Below are positions 16,422-23,954 of a stretch of DNA of 64,000 nucleotides, piece after piece. The position numbers and the translations under genes were made by a program. The notes beneath the pieces were generated by a model, which saw only the letters and a program-made list of their open reading frames with translations, had not been told where the DNA came from and did not search any database. Within the stretch, counting starts at the first letter, position 1. Every line of letters starts with the position of its first letter. The DNA lies in assembly GCF_014654205.1 (NCBI RefSeq), contig NZ_BNAW01000045.1:16948-80947 (forward strand), read 5' to 3'. This DNA is from Amycolatopsis bullii (GTDB lineage Bacteria > Actinomycetota > Actinomycetes > Mycobacteriales > Pseudonocardiaceae).

Positions 16422-16904
16422 ATGGCGGTGGAAGAGCCGGTCACGGGCTTCGCGGTGGCTGTGGTCCGGGAAGACGGTCGGTGGCGGTGCAGTGCGCTCG
16501 ACCCGGGGGCGTTGACCGAGCTGGACGCAGCGATCACTGAACTGGGCAAACTACGGTCCACCGGCGCGAGCTTCGGGCTGCTGGCGGTCGACGACGAGTT
16601 CTTCGTGATCGTCCGGCCCAGCCCGCGGGGGCCGTCGTTGCTGCTCTCGGACGCGGCGGCGGCGCTGGACTACGACATCGCGGCGGACGTCCTCGATGTC
16701 CTGCGCGTCGACCCGCCGGACGAGGAGGACGACTCCGTCTGGCCCGAGGGCGACCTGGAGATCCTGGCGGATCTCGGGCTGCCCGGGCCGGAGCTGGAGG
16801 TCATCGTCGGCGAGGTCGACCTCTATCCGGACGAGCAGCTCCAGATGGTCGCGCAGCGCTGCGGGTTCGGCAACGAGTTCGCCAAGTTCCTGGACGAGCT
16901 CTGA
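16422..16904 (+). CDS. tRNA adenosine deaminase-associated protein
   Basis: A 160-residue acidic protein found immediately upstream of tadA in many actinobacteria. Features are GFAVAVVREDGRWRCSALD near the N terminus, FFVIVRPSPRGPSLLLSDAA in the middle and the acidic DPPDEEDDSVWPEGDLEILA. ATG 16422 is preferred over the upstream in-frame start at 16362 because the family begins near the AVVRED segment. The biochemical role is unknown; constant linkage suggests assistance to TadA. It is separated from tadA by 23 bases. Confidence 0.85.
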   Translation: MAVEEPVTGFAVAVVREDGRWRCSALDPGALTELDAAITELGKLRSTGASFGLLAVDDEFFVIVRPSPRGPSLLLSDAAAALDYDIAADVLDVLRVDPPDEEDDSVWPEGDLEILADLGLPGPELEVIVGEVDLYPDEQLQMVAQRCGFGNEFAKFLDEL

Positions 16905-16927
16905 GACGCCCGTCCGACACCGAGGCC

Positions 16928-17356
16928 GTGGAGGCCGCGCTGGAAGCGGCGCGCGCCCCCGGCGCGGACGTGCCGATCGGGGCGGTGGTCTTCGGCCCCG
17001 ACGGCGCCCCGCTGGCCGCGGCCCGCAACGCCCGCGTCGAGCTGGGCGACCCGACAGCGCACGCGGAGATCCTGGCGTTGCGCGCGGCAGCGGCGGTGGT
17101 CGGCGACGGCTGGCGGCTCGAGGGCTGCACGCTGGCGGTGACGCTGGAGCCGTGCACGATGTGCGCGGGCGCGCTGGTGCTGGCGCGCATCGCCCGCCTG
17201 GTCTTCGGGGCCTGGGAGCCCAAGACGGGCGCGGTGGGGTCGCTGTGGGACGTCGTCCGCGACCGGCGGCTCAACCACCGCCCGGAAGTCCACGGCGGTG
17301 TGCTCGAGTCTCAGTGCGCCGCGGTGCTGGAGACGTACTTCGCGATCCGCCGCTGA
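16928..17356 (+). CDS. tadA: tRNA-specific adenosine-34 deaminase
   Basis: A 142-residue zinc deaminase that makes inosine at the wobble position of tRNA-Arg(ACG). Zinc and catalytic residues are H45-A-E47 (PTAHAEILAL) and C76/C79 (EPCTMCAGAL). LARIARLVFGAWEPKTGAVGS is the usual dimer and substrate region. The start used is GTG 16928; the preceding bases are in frame but hold no standard start. It is followed by a tRNA-Ser gene, a common actinobacterial arrangement. Confidence 0.93.
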   Translation: MEAALEAARAPGADVPIGAVVFGPDGAPLAAARNARVELGDPTAHAEILALRAAAAVVGDGWRLEGCTLAVTLEPCTMCAGALVLARIARLVFGAWEPKTGAVGSLWDVVRDRRLNHRPEVHGGVLESQCAAVLETYFAIRR

Positions 17357-17421
17357 GCTCGCCGACGCGGTCAGCCGACCCCTCGTGAGGGGCGCCGTGA
17401 GGCTCCGGTATTGTTCTCGGC

Positions 17422-17509
17422 GGTGGCGTGTCCGAGCGGCCGAAGGAGCACGACTCGAAATCGTGTGACGGCTAATCCCCGTCCGTGGGTTCAAATCCCA
17501 CCGCCACCG
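17422..17509 (+). tRNA. tRNA-Ser (anticodon CGA)
   Basis: An 88-base class II tRNA. The acceptor stem GGTGGCG pairs with CGCCACC, with discriminator G. The anticodon stem CACGA/TCGTG encloses loop CTCGAAA with CGA at 17456-17458, reading UCG serine codons. A long variable arm (TGACGGCTAATCCCCGTC) and a T arm GTGGG/CCCAC with TTCAAAT are present. No CCA is encoded. Confidence 0.97.
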
Positions 17510-17522
17510 CTCTTGTGGCCAG

Positions 17523-17559
17523 ACGCCCGGTGATCTTCGAGAAGATCGCCGGGCGTTTT
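17523..17559 (+). terminator. Intrinsic terminator after tRNA-Ser(CGA)
   Basis: A 15-bp stem pairs ACGCCCGGTGATCTT with AAGATCGCCGGGCGT (one G-T pair) around a CGAG loop and is followed by TTTG. It ends transcription of the tRNA 14 bases downstream of the mature 3' end. Confidence 0.9.
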
Positions 17560-17624
17560 GCTGTAATGCGTCCTCCCGCCGCTGCGATCTCACTTCGTGC
17601 GGTGACGACGTGGGAGGTGCGGAC

Positions 17625-17681
17625 ATGGACGAGCCGCTCTCGGGGGAGGTCGGGCAACCCGGGCCGGTGAGGTCGCGGTGA
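17625..17681 (+). CDS. Possible 18-aa upstream ORF coupled to the next gene
   Basis: The frame reads MDEPLSGEVGQPGPVRSR. GGGAGG lies 7 bases before its ATG, and its TGA overlaps the GTG start of the following gene (GTGA). That layout suggests translational coupling, so the peptide may serve as a leader. No homologue is recognised. Coding support comes only from the ribosome site and the overlap. Confidence 0.35.
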   Translation: MDEPLSGEVGQPGPVRSR

Positions 17682-18861
17682 GCGGGTTCCGGACGTTCTG
17701 CCACATCGGCGAGTACGGCGAGGCCGGCTACCGGAACCTGCACCGCATGGTCGTGAGCAGCGACCCGCTGGTGCTCTGGGCGCCGTCGAGCACGCTGCTT
17801 TCGGCGTCACAGGTCGAGCCGCGGCAGTTCGTCCGGCTCGTTGACGACCGCCACGTTCGCGTCATCGCGCGGGAACCGTGGTTGCTTTCCCGCACGTTAG
17901 GGATCGGCATCCGTCGGGGGAAGGGGCGGCCTGGACGACCTCGGTCGACGGCGAGCTCATGAAGTTCGCGGAAGCCGACCGGGACCTCGATCCGTCCGAG
18001 CGGCGGGTGATCGTGGCGCCTCCCGAGGACGGCATCGGTTGGGCTGAACAGTACGTGGCGGACAACGCGACCTTGGTCGGCCGGATCCAGCGGGTGATCG
18101 AACGGGGAAAGCCGGAACGGCACATCCCGCAAGCGGTGCTCAACGTCATCCGCCGTGAGGATTTCAGCCCTCGGCAAGCGGTCGCCCACGTCCTGCGTGC
18201 TGCGTACAACCACGGGGACGCCTTGACCCGGTCGAACGCGAACGTGCCGTTCTACCTGGGTAGCCAAGATGCTCAGTTCCTTCGCTGGATCAGCCAGATC
18301 GACCCCGGGGAGCAACTGAACCCGCCGAGTCCGGTGAGTCACGAGCACGAGAACTACGCCGACCTTGCTTCGCAGCTGTTCGATCTGCTGCGCGTCATGG
18401 AGATCGCCGGCCGGGAAACGGATCTGCGCCGTTTCCTCGGTTCGGCGGCGCACCGGGACCTCACCCGGTGGTACGCGGCCATCTGCCGCAGTGTGGCGAC
18501 CGAACGACCGAAATCCATCGAGGACAAAGTGGCTCGGGAGCTCGACAGGACACTCGAAGCGGGACAGCTGCAACACACCTTCCGGTCGTGGGCGTCTCAT
18601 CGCGGCGACGCGACGGTTTTCGCACTGGGCCTCACCAGTGCGATCGCCGGCCCGATCGTCGACGGTCCGAGCTTGCTCTCGCTGACCGGCGTGCTGCTCG
18701 GAGCGATCCCGGTGGGCAAGGGGCTCCTGCGCCGCCTCGGCTATGTGTCCGCGCAGTACAGCGGCGCGCAGTGGCCTTTCCTCTACAGCTTCGGACGGGA
18801 AGCTTCGGCCCGGCGGATCAGGCGGCTGCGCCGCGCGCTGGACCTGGCGGCAGATACCTGA
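17678..18861 (+). pseudogene. Unknown gene split by a single frameshift (about 394 aa if restored)
   Basis: The first frame starts at GTG 17678 (MSGFRTFCHIGEYGEAGYRN) and reads naturally to about WLLSRTLGIGIRRG. It then loses coding character and stops at 17962. The second frame, open to 18861, reads sensibly from EGAAWTTSVDGELMKFAEAD onward. The switch falls at the G5 run at 17926-17930: one extra G would join the two into a single protein. If the second part is used alone, ATG 17959 is its best start. The C-terminal part has a hydrophobic stretch (VFALGLTSAIAGPIVDGPSL) that may be a membrane hairpin. No family is recognised. It may be a decayed gene, a sequencing error, or less likely programmed frameshifting. 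Confidence 0.6.
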
Positions 18862-18885
18862 CCCGGGCGTTTGCTGATCTTTGGT

Positions 18886-19158
18886 ATGAAGCGCGCCCTG
18901 CAGACGCAGGTGTGGCCCGCGATCCTCTCCCTCGCCGGTGTCCTGCTCGGCGGCGACCTGTCCTACCTCGTGCAGGCCAGCGTGCAGCGGCGCAACGAAC
19001 GCAGCGAACGACGGCGGCTGACCGCCGAGCGCGCCGAGAAGCGGCGTGAGGAGCAGCTGGACCTGCTGCAGCAGTTCATCCGCGTCGCCCAGCAGGCCGA
19101 ACGGGCGGCCGAAGACCGCAAGAAGCTGAGCCGTCCGCTTGACTTGAAGGGCTCTTGA
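18886..19158 (+). CDS. Small membrane-anchored coiled-coil protein
   Basis: A 90-residue protein. One N-terminal hydrophobic helix (VWPAILSLAGVLLGGDLSYLV, residues about 7-27) is followed by a strongly charged helix rich in Arg and Glu (RRNERSERRRLTAERAEKRR) and a Gln-rich segment, predicting a cytoplasmic coiled coil. Start ATG 18886 is used; an upstream TTG at 18871 is possible. It lies 24 bases after the frameshifted gene and may belong to the same unit. No family or function is recognised. Confidence 0.6.
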   Translation: MKRALQTQVWPAILSLAGVLLGGDLSYLVQASVQRRNERSERRRLTAERAEKRREEQLDLLQQFIRVAQQAERAAEDRKKLSRPLDLKGS

Positions 19159-19201
19159 AGTGTGACCGTGGTCGGCACCAGCTGATCACCAGGAGCGCAC
19201 C

Positions 19202-19984
19202 ATGACCGTTCTCGTCACCGGGGCCACCGGCCACACCGGACGGCACGTCGTCGCCGGCCTCGAAGCCGCGGGCGTCGACACCAGAGTCCTCGTTCGAGAC
19301 AAAACCAAAGCCCCCGAAGGCGTCGACGTCGTCCAGGGCGACATCACCGATCCCGCCGAAGCCGCCGAAGGGGTCGACGCCGTCTACCTGCTGTGGCCCT
19401 TCTTCTCCGCCGAAGGCATCGAGAAAGCCTTGGAACCCTTCAGGGGCAAGAAAATCGTCTACCTCTCCGCCATGTCCGCCGAAGACGGGGGCGTATGGGG
19501 AGACGTCGAAGCCGCGATCGAAAAGGTCACCGACGACTGGACCTTCCTCCGCGTGACCGGCTTGGCCACCAACGCGCTCGCCTGGGCGCAGCAGGCCGTT
19601 TCGGGTGTCGTGCGGGCCGCTTACGGGCAGGCGAAACGGTCGGTCGTCCACGAACGCGACGTCGCCGACGTGGCCGTCAAGGCGCTCACCGAAGACCACG
19701 CGAAGCGGATCTACCTCGTCACCGGCCCGGAAGCCGTGGCGCAGGCCGAGCAGGTCCGGCTCATCGGCGAAGCGCTCGGGAAGCCCGTCACCTGGGAAGA
19801 ACAGCCGCCGGAGGAGGCGAAAGCGCAGTTGAGCGTCTACATGGGAGCGGAATTCGCGGCGAGTGCCGTCGATTACTGGGCGTCGCTCGTCGACGACCCC
19901 GAGCCCGTCTCGCTGGACGTCGCGCAGGTGACCGGGCATCCCGCGCGGCCCTTCGCCGAGTGGGCCCGCGAGCACTTCAGCTGA
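19202..19984 (+). CDS. NmrA/NAD(P)H-binding Rossmann-fold oxidoreductase
   Basis: A 260-residue atypical short-chain dehydrogenase. The N-terminal dinucleotide motif is VLVTGATGHTGRHVVAGLEA, followed by TRVLVRDKTKAP and DVVQGDITDPAEAAEGVDAV. There is no YxxxK catalytic pair; DDWTFLRVTGLATNALAWAQ and the later ERDVADVAVKAL are usual for NmrA/azoreductase-like proteins that reduce quinones or sense NADP. It is a single gene whose end overlaps the convergent gene by 8 bases. The precise substrate is unknown. Confidence 0.88.
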   Translation: MTVLVTGATGHTGRHVVAGLEAAGVDTRVLVRDKTKAPEGVDVVQGDITDPAEAAEGVDAVYLLWPFFSAEGIEKALEPFRGKKIVYLSAMSAEDGGVWGDVEAAIEKVTDDWTFLRVTGLATNALAWAQQAVSGVVRAAYGQAKRSVVHERDVADVAVKALTEDHAKRIYLVTGPEAVAQAEQVRLIGEALGKPVTWEEQPPEEAKAQLSVYMGAEFAASAVDYWASLVDDPEPVSLDVAQVTGHPARPFAEWAREHFS

Positions 19985-20549
19985 GCTGGACGGCCGGTGC
20001 CGTCAGCGGCTCCAGCTCGGCCGCCAGCGCGGTCAGCGCCGCGACCTTCTCCTGCACGGCCCGGACCACCGCCGTGCACGTGGCGCCGACCTCGCTGACC
20101 ACCTCGGCCGAGCGGTCGCCGTCCAGCACCGCCGACACCGCGGCCGAGGCGGCGGCAGCGAGCGCGCACACCTCCTCGGACGCGGCCACGGCCAGCTCGT
20201 CCAGCCGGTCGGCGATGCGGACGCCCAACGCCGCCGTCGACGCGGCCGCGCGCGCCGCCGCGCCGTACTGACCGTCCACTGTGTCCGCCCAGGTGCCGAA
20301 CGTCTCGGCGCTGCCGCCGTTTTCGGCGCGGTCGACGCCGGCGCGGAACTCCGCCTGTGCCGCGGTCACCGCCAGCCCGCCGGTGTCGATCGCGGCGGCG
20401 GACGTCCGGATCGACGACGGCGAGCAGTCGAGGTGCCGCAGCGCCGCCACCGGGTCGGCGACGCCGAGGCGCCCGGCCGCCGCGCGCAACGTGGCCAGCT
20501 CGGCCGCCGCCGTCGTCAGGGCCGGGTGTTCGAAGACCTCCGCGGTCAC
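19977..20549 (-). CDS. Ala-rich helical protein, possible type VII secretion-type protein
   Basis: A 190-residue, almost wholly alpha-helical, Ala-rich protein without a signal peptide or membrane helix. A central FGTWADTVDGQYGAAARA could be the turn of a helix-turn-helix as in WXG/ESX-associated proteins, but the motif is degenerate. The GTG start at 20549 overlaps the stop of the upstream gene (GTGA), so the two are co-translated. Pairs of small helical proteins coded this way are common in Pseudonocardiales and are often called ESX-associated; the function is not known. Confidence 0.6.
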   Translation of the reverse strand: MTAEVFEHPALTTAAAELATLRAAAGRLGVADPVAALRHLDCSPSSIRTSAAAIDTGGLAVTAAQAEFRAGVDRAENGGSAETFGTWADTVDGQYGAAARAAASTAALGVRIADRLDELAVAASEEVCALAAAASAAVSAVLDGDRSAEVVSEVGATCTAVVRAVQEKVAALTALAAELEPLTAPAVQLS

Positions 20550-20935
20550 GGTGCCACCGCTAACCGCCCCCGGAAGCCGGTGCTCCGGGTGCTTCCCGCC
20601 GACATGCGCAGCCGGCCCGCCAGGTCCGACGTCGCATCGCCGAGGACGCGCGCGTCCGCCTCCCGCGCCGCCAGCGCCGTCGCCCAGCGTGCCGCCAGCT
20701 CGCGCGCCTGCGGCGAGATGCCGAACGGCGTCGAATCGACGCGGGCTTCGGCGAACCTCCCCGCGGCCTTGTCGTCGGCGGCGGCCGCCTGGTCGAGCAG
20801 GTCGGCTCCGGCGCGCAGCCGGTCCGCCTTCTCCTGGGGGTTCCGGGTGGCGCAGCCCCCGGCCCCGGGGCGCAGCCCCGGGTCGTCACTGATCCGCGAG
20901 CCTCTGCCTTCCGGCATGGGGACCTCCGTCATCAA
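20546..20935 (-). CDS. Small helical protein with repeat-derived N terminus
   Basis: The frame encodes 129 residues. From NPQEKADRLRAGADLLDQAA onward it looks like a normal helical actinobacterial protein with RVDSTPFGISPQARELAARW. Residues about 17-34 (DDPGLRPGAGGCATRN) are encoded entirely by a copy of the GC-rich intergenic repeat (20835-20886). This suggests the repeat inserted over the original start region and that the present N terminus is a secondary product. ATG 20935 or the ATG a few codons later would be used. It is coupled to the following gene. Function unknown. Confidence 0.55.
   Translation of the reverse strand: MMTEVPMPEGRGSRISDDPGLRPGAGGCATRNPQEKADRLRAGADLLDQAAAADDKAAGRFAEARVDSTPFGISPQARELAARWATALAAREADARVLGDATSDLAGRLRMSAGSTRSTGFRGRLAVAP
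20835..20886. repeat. GC-rich palindromic intergenic repeat, copy A
   Basis: GGGTTCCGGGTGGCGCAGCC and the following 30 bases contain two adjacent hairpins. The copy matches the element at 44682-44731 over nearly its full length with only scattered differences, and is related to the one at 59662-59733. Unlike the other two, this copy lies inside an open reading frame. Confidence 0.75.
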
Positions 20936-21069
20936 GGGTGCTCACCCGATCGGGGAAGATCTTGCCTCATGCTCCCGAGCCGCCCGCATCGCGGTGACCT
21001 GCGGCGTTGACAGCGTTCCACCCAGTGGACGTCTTGACCGCGCGCCGGGACGAAAGCGACCATGAACGC

Positions 21070-21180
21070 ATGCCCGCCACCTCGGAAAGCGCACCGATCC
21101 GGGCCTTCGCGCGGTCGATCGGGGAGGGCGTCGTGGAGCTCCTGCTGCGCCGCGGCCGCCTGGGTTCGCCGCCCGCCTGA
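21070..21180 (+). CDS. Possible 36-aa ORF upstream of the TauD-type gene
   Basis: The frame reads MPATSESAPIRAFARSIGEG then VVELLLRRGRLGSPPA and stops 46 bases before the dioxygenase start. It has an amphipathic middle and host-like codon use, but only a weak ribosome site. It may be a leader peptide or a small co-transcribed protein; it does not resemble the Cys-containing sulfur leader peptides known from actinobacteria. Confidence 0.3.
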   Translation: MPATSESAPIRAFARSIGEGVVELLLRRGRLGSPPA

Positions 21181-21226
21181 CGCGAACCCGGCGTCCGATC
21201 TCCCCGAAAACCCTTGGAGCACAACC

Positions 21227-22147
21227 ATGTCCGTAGATCTTCCTGCCCGGATTCAGCTGCGCGGGGCCGTCACGCCCGCGGATGGCATCGTCGAAGGCCC
21301 CCGGATCCTCCGGGAATCGCAGCGGAAGCAGTACGAGCTGTTCACCCTCCGCCCGCTGGGCCGGGTGATCGGCGCCGAGGTCGACGGCGTCGACCTCGGC
21401 GAGCCGGTGGGTCCTGACCTGCGCGAAGAGCTCAACCAGGCCCTGCTCGAGTGGAAGGTGCTCTTCTTCCGCGACCAGCGGATCACCTCGGCGCAGCAGC
21501 GCGCGTTCGCCGCGAACTGGGGCGAGCTGGAGACCAACCCGTTCATCCCGAAGGGCGACGACGACGCCGTCACGCGGTTCGAGCGCACCGCGGCCATGCC
21601 CGGGTACGAGAACATCTGGCACACCGACGTCACCTGGCGGCCCGAACCGGCGCTCGGCTCGGTGCTGCGGTTGATCGAGGTGCCGCCCCTCGGCGGCGAC
21701 ACGATGTGGGCCGACATGGCCGCGGCCTACGACAACCTGCCCGAAGACGTCCGCGACCGGATCGACGGGCTCACCGCGGTGCACGACTACCTCCCCGGCT
21801 TCGACCGGTTCTCCGATCCCGCGCTGCTCGCGCGGTGGCAGGACCGCTTCCCGCCGGTGGAGCACCCGGTGGTCCGGACGCACCCGGAGACCGGGCGGCG
21901 CACCCTGTTCGTCAACCAGGCGTTCACCACGCACATCGTGGGCCTGGACCGGGTCGAGAGCGACCGGCTGCTGCGGTACCTGTTCCTGCAGGCTCACACG
22001 CCCGAATTCCAGGTCCGGTTCAGCTGGCGGCCGAACTCGGTGGCGTTCTGGGACAACCGCGCGACGCAGCACTACGCGGTCAACGACTACCACCCGCACG
22101 TCCGGATCGCCGAGCGCGTCGCGATCGCGGGCGACCGGCCTTACTGA
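21227..22147 (+). CDS. TauD/TfdA family Fe(II)/2-oxoglutarate dioxygenase
   Basis: A 306-residue oxygenase. The iron facial triad is H132/D134 (IWHTDVTW) and H282 (RATQHYAV); the 2-oxoglutarate arginine is R293 or R297 (HVRIAERV). WKVLFFRDQRITSAQQRAFA and LGGDTMWADMAAAYDNLP are family landmarks. ATG 21227 is chosen after the GGAG-containing leader. TauD enzymes release sulfite from taurine, but close relatives act on other sulfonates, sulfates or chlorophenoxy acids, and no sulfonate transporter is adjacent. The closely following SnoaL-like gene suggests a shared message. Confidence 0.9.
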   Translation: MSVDLPARIQLRGAVTPADGIVEGPRILRESQRKQYELFTLRPLGRVIGAEVDGVDLGEPVGPDLREELNQALLEWKVLFFRDQRITSAQQRAFAANWGELETNPFIPKGDDDAVTRFERTAAMPGYENIWHTDVTWRPEPALGSVLRLIEVPPLGGDTMWADMAAAYDNLPEDVRDRIDGLTAVHDYLPGFDRFSDPALLARWQDRFPPVEHPVVRTHPETGRRTLFVNQAFTTHIVGLDRVESDRLLRYLFLQAHTPEFQVRFSWRPNSVAFWDNRATQHYAVNDYHPHVRIAERVAIAGDRPY

Positions 22148-22163
22148 GCAGTAGCCTGGCGTC

Positions 22164-22610
22164 ATGACCGAAGAACCCCGGGTAGTGGTGACCGGTTTCC
22201 TCAAGGCCCTCGAAGACCTCGACGTCGACCGCGCGCTGACGTTCGTGGCGAGCGACATCGTGTACCAGAACGTGCCGTTGCCGCCCGCCCGCGGCATCGC
22301 CGCGTTCGAGAAGCAGCTGCGCGTGATGGCCAAGTACGGCTCCGGGTTCGAGGCGCGGACCCACCACATCGCCGCGGACGGCAACGTCGTGCTCACCGAA
22401 CGCACCGACGTGCTGCGCCGCGGCGCGTGGGAGGCGGAGTTCTGGGTGTGCGGCACGTTCGAGGTCGAGGCGGGCCGGATCGTGCTCTGGCGCGACTACT
22501 TCGACTGGACGACGGTGCTGGCCGCGAGCGCGAAGGGTGCCGGGCGGGTTGCGCTGGCCGGCGCGCGTTCGCTCCTCGGCCGGTACAAGGCGAGGCAGGC
22601 GGTGCGCTAG
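22164..22610 (+). CDS. SnoaL/limonene-1,2-epoxide hydrolase-like protein
   Basis: A 148-residue protein with the cone-shaped NTF2-like fold. VVTGFLKALEDLDVDRALTF, DIVYQNVPLPPARGIAAFEK, VVLTERTDVLRRGAWEAEFW and FEVEAGRIVLWRDYFDW correspond to the LEH family, in which Arg and Asp residues of the RxxD/WRDYFD type activate water. The enzyme may be an epoxide hydrolase or only a relative. It starts 16 bases after the dioxygenase stop, so the two are likely co-transcribed. Its stop region overlaps a small minus-strand gene. Confidence 0.8.
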   Translation: MTEEPRVVVTGFLKALEDLDVDRALTFVASDIVYQNVPLPPARGIAAFEKQLRVMAKYGSGFEARTHHIAADGNVVLTERTDVLRRGAWEAEFWVCGTFEVEAGRIVLWRDYFDWTTVLAASAKGAGRVALAGARSLLGRYKARQAVR

Positions 22611-22708
22611 ACGCGGTGTTCGCCGCGGTCGTGGTCCCGAAGGTCCACGACCGCGGCTATCCCCAGCACCAGCACGAACACGCAGCTGAGAACAATCAGC
22701 CCCCACAT
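22607..22708 (-). CDS. 33-aa single-pass membrane protein
   Basis: The frame reads MWGLIVLSCVFVLVLGIAAV then VDLRDHDRGEHRV. It has one transmembrane helix with a charged, positively and negatively mixed tail. A strong ribosome site (GGAGGGAG) sits 7 bases before the ATG, the main evidence that it is translated. Its stop overlaps the end of the convergent gene. It is too short for standard gene calls. Function unknown. Confidence 0.6.
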   Translation of the reverse strand: MWGLIVLSCVFVLVLGIAAVVDLRDHDRGEHRV

Positions 22709-22901
22709 GATCGTTCTCCCTCCCCCCGTGTCGTGCCGACCGCGAGCTGTCGAGGAGTGGTCTGTGCCACTTTTCCGGCGGCTCACGCAGACCGTACCGC
22801 CGCTTCACGCAGGTTGTTCCGGCCCTTGACCTTCATTTAAGGCAGATGCGCCGGATGGGTGACGCGCCCGTGTCCGGCTGTCACAGAGCGGGCGCAATCC
22901 G

Positions 22902-23828
22902 TTACGCACCAACAGGTACCGAGGCGATTCCGCTCTGGACGGACACCGGCGTCGACCGCAGGGCAGAGACCTCCGCGACGTACCGCAGCACCTTGTCCGC
23001 TTCGTCCCCGGCGAGCGGCTCGCACTGGTTGCCGACGTTCCGCCGCACCGGGATCAGCTCGAGCCTCGGTTCGGCGCCGAACATGCACCCGGCCAGCAGC
23101 CCGTCCGGCCGCGCGGAGAGCAGGTTGCCGAGGCTGTAGAGGATGGGACGGCGGCGGTACACCTCGACGGCCTGGATGGTCTGCGGCCCGTGTCCGGCGA
23201 CGAGGTCGGCGCCGGCGTCGAGCGCGGCGTGCCCGTAGGCCACCTGGTACTCGGCCAGGTCGGGGCCCGGCAGGCCCCAGTGCATCGCGACGACGACGTG
23301 GTCGTTCTCGGCTTTCGCGCGCTTCACGTCGGCGACGAGCCGTGCGAGGTGCTCGGGGACCGGTGCCGTCCGGACGAGCGGTGGCCGGCCCGGAATCTCC
23401 CCGACGCGGGGATCGGGCTGGTACGCCGTCGTCGCAAACGCTTGCGCAACGCCCGGGGAGTCCGCCTGCGCGGCTTGGCCGTGGGCGCGGATCGAGGTGT
23501 ACGCGAGGAAAGCGACCTTCCGGCCGGATCGTTCGAGCACCGCGGGTGCGTGTGCGGCCTCGAGGTTCGCGCCGGCGCCGCAGTACGCGATCCCGGCTTG
23601 GTCGAGAACCGCCAGGGCGGGCGGCGAGTGGGGTGCGTCGTTGGCGACCGAGACGACGTCGATGCCGGTCGCCTTCAGCGCTTCGGCCGCGGCCGCGTCG
23701 ACCGGGCCTTCGAGGTTGACGAACCGGAGATCGGCCCCGTCGAGCAGCGGGTTCAGCCTTTCGAAGGCCGCCGAGGGGGTGGTGCGCGCCGGGAAGCCGA
23801 CGTCTCCGCCGAGGACAAGCGTGATCAC
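22902..23828 (-). CDS. CapA-like metallophosphoesterase-fold protein
   Basis: A 308-residue protein of the PGA_cap family (CapA/PgsA type). The first strand carries ITLVLGGDVGF; RFVNLEGPVDA, VVSVANDAPHSPPALAVLDQ, VVAMHWGLPGPDLAEYQVAY, GADLVAGHGPQTIQAVEVY and ILYSLGNLLSA follow in order. The classical motif usually reads N-H; here it is VANDAPH, a departure worth noting. In polyglutamate producers CapA aids export or anchoring; isolated actinobacterial homologues have no known role. GTG 23828 is used as start because the family begins at that strand; no signal peptide is present. It is divergent from the nuclease gene. Confidence 0.82.
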   Translation of the reverse strand: MITLVLGGDVGFPARTTPSAAFERLNPLLDGADLRFVNLEGPVDAAAAEALKATGIDVVSVANDAPHSPPALAVLDQAGIAYCGAGANLEAAHAPAVLERSGRKVAFLAYTSIRAHGQAAQADSPGVAQAFATTAYQPDPRVGEIPGRPPLVRTAPVPEHLARLVADVKRAKAENDHVVVAMHWGLPGPDLAEYQVAYGHAALDAGADLVAGHGPQTIQAVEVYRRRPILYSLGNLLSARPDGLLAGCMFGAEPRLELIPVRRNVGNQCEPLAGDEADKVLRYVAEVSALRSTPVSVQSGIASVPVGA

Positions 23829-23954
23829 GAAACCTGCTCTGCCGAGTGAGTGACGACGAAAGTAGTTGTTACGAATCGTTGCATCTTTGTCTTCCTCCTC
23901 CTCACTTGTTCGGGGGACTATGCCACGACTGTTCAAGCACAAAGGGGACTCAGG

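Noticed and set aside
17422..18861. tRNA-Ser(CGA) as an integrated element's attachment site
   Set aside because: No integrase and no second copy of the tRNA 3' end were seen downstream in the window.
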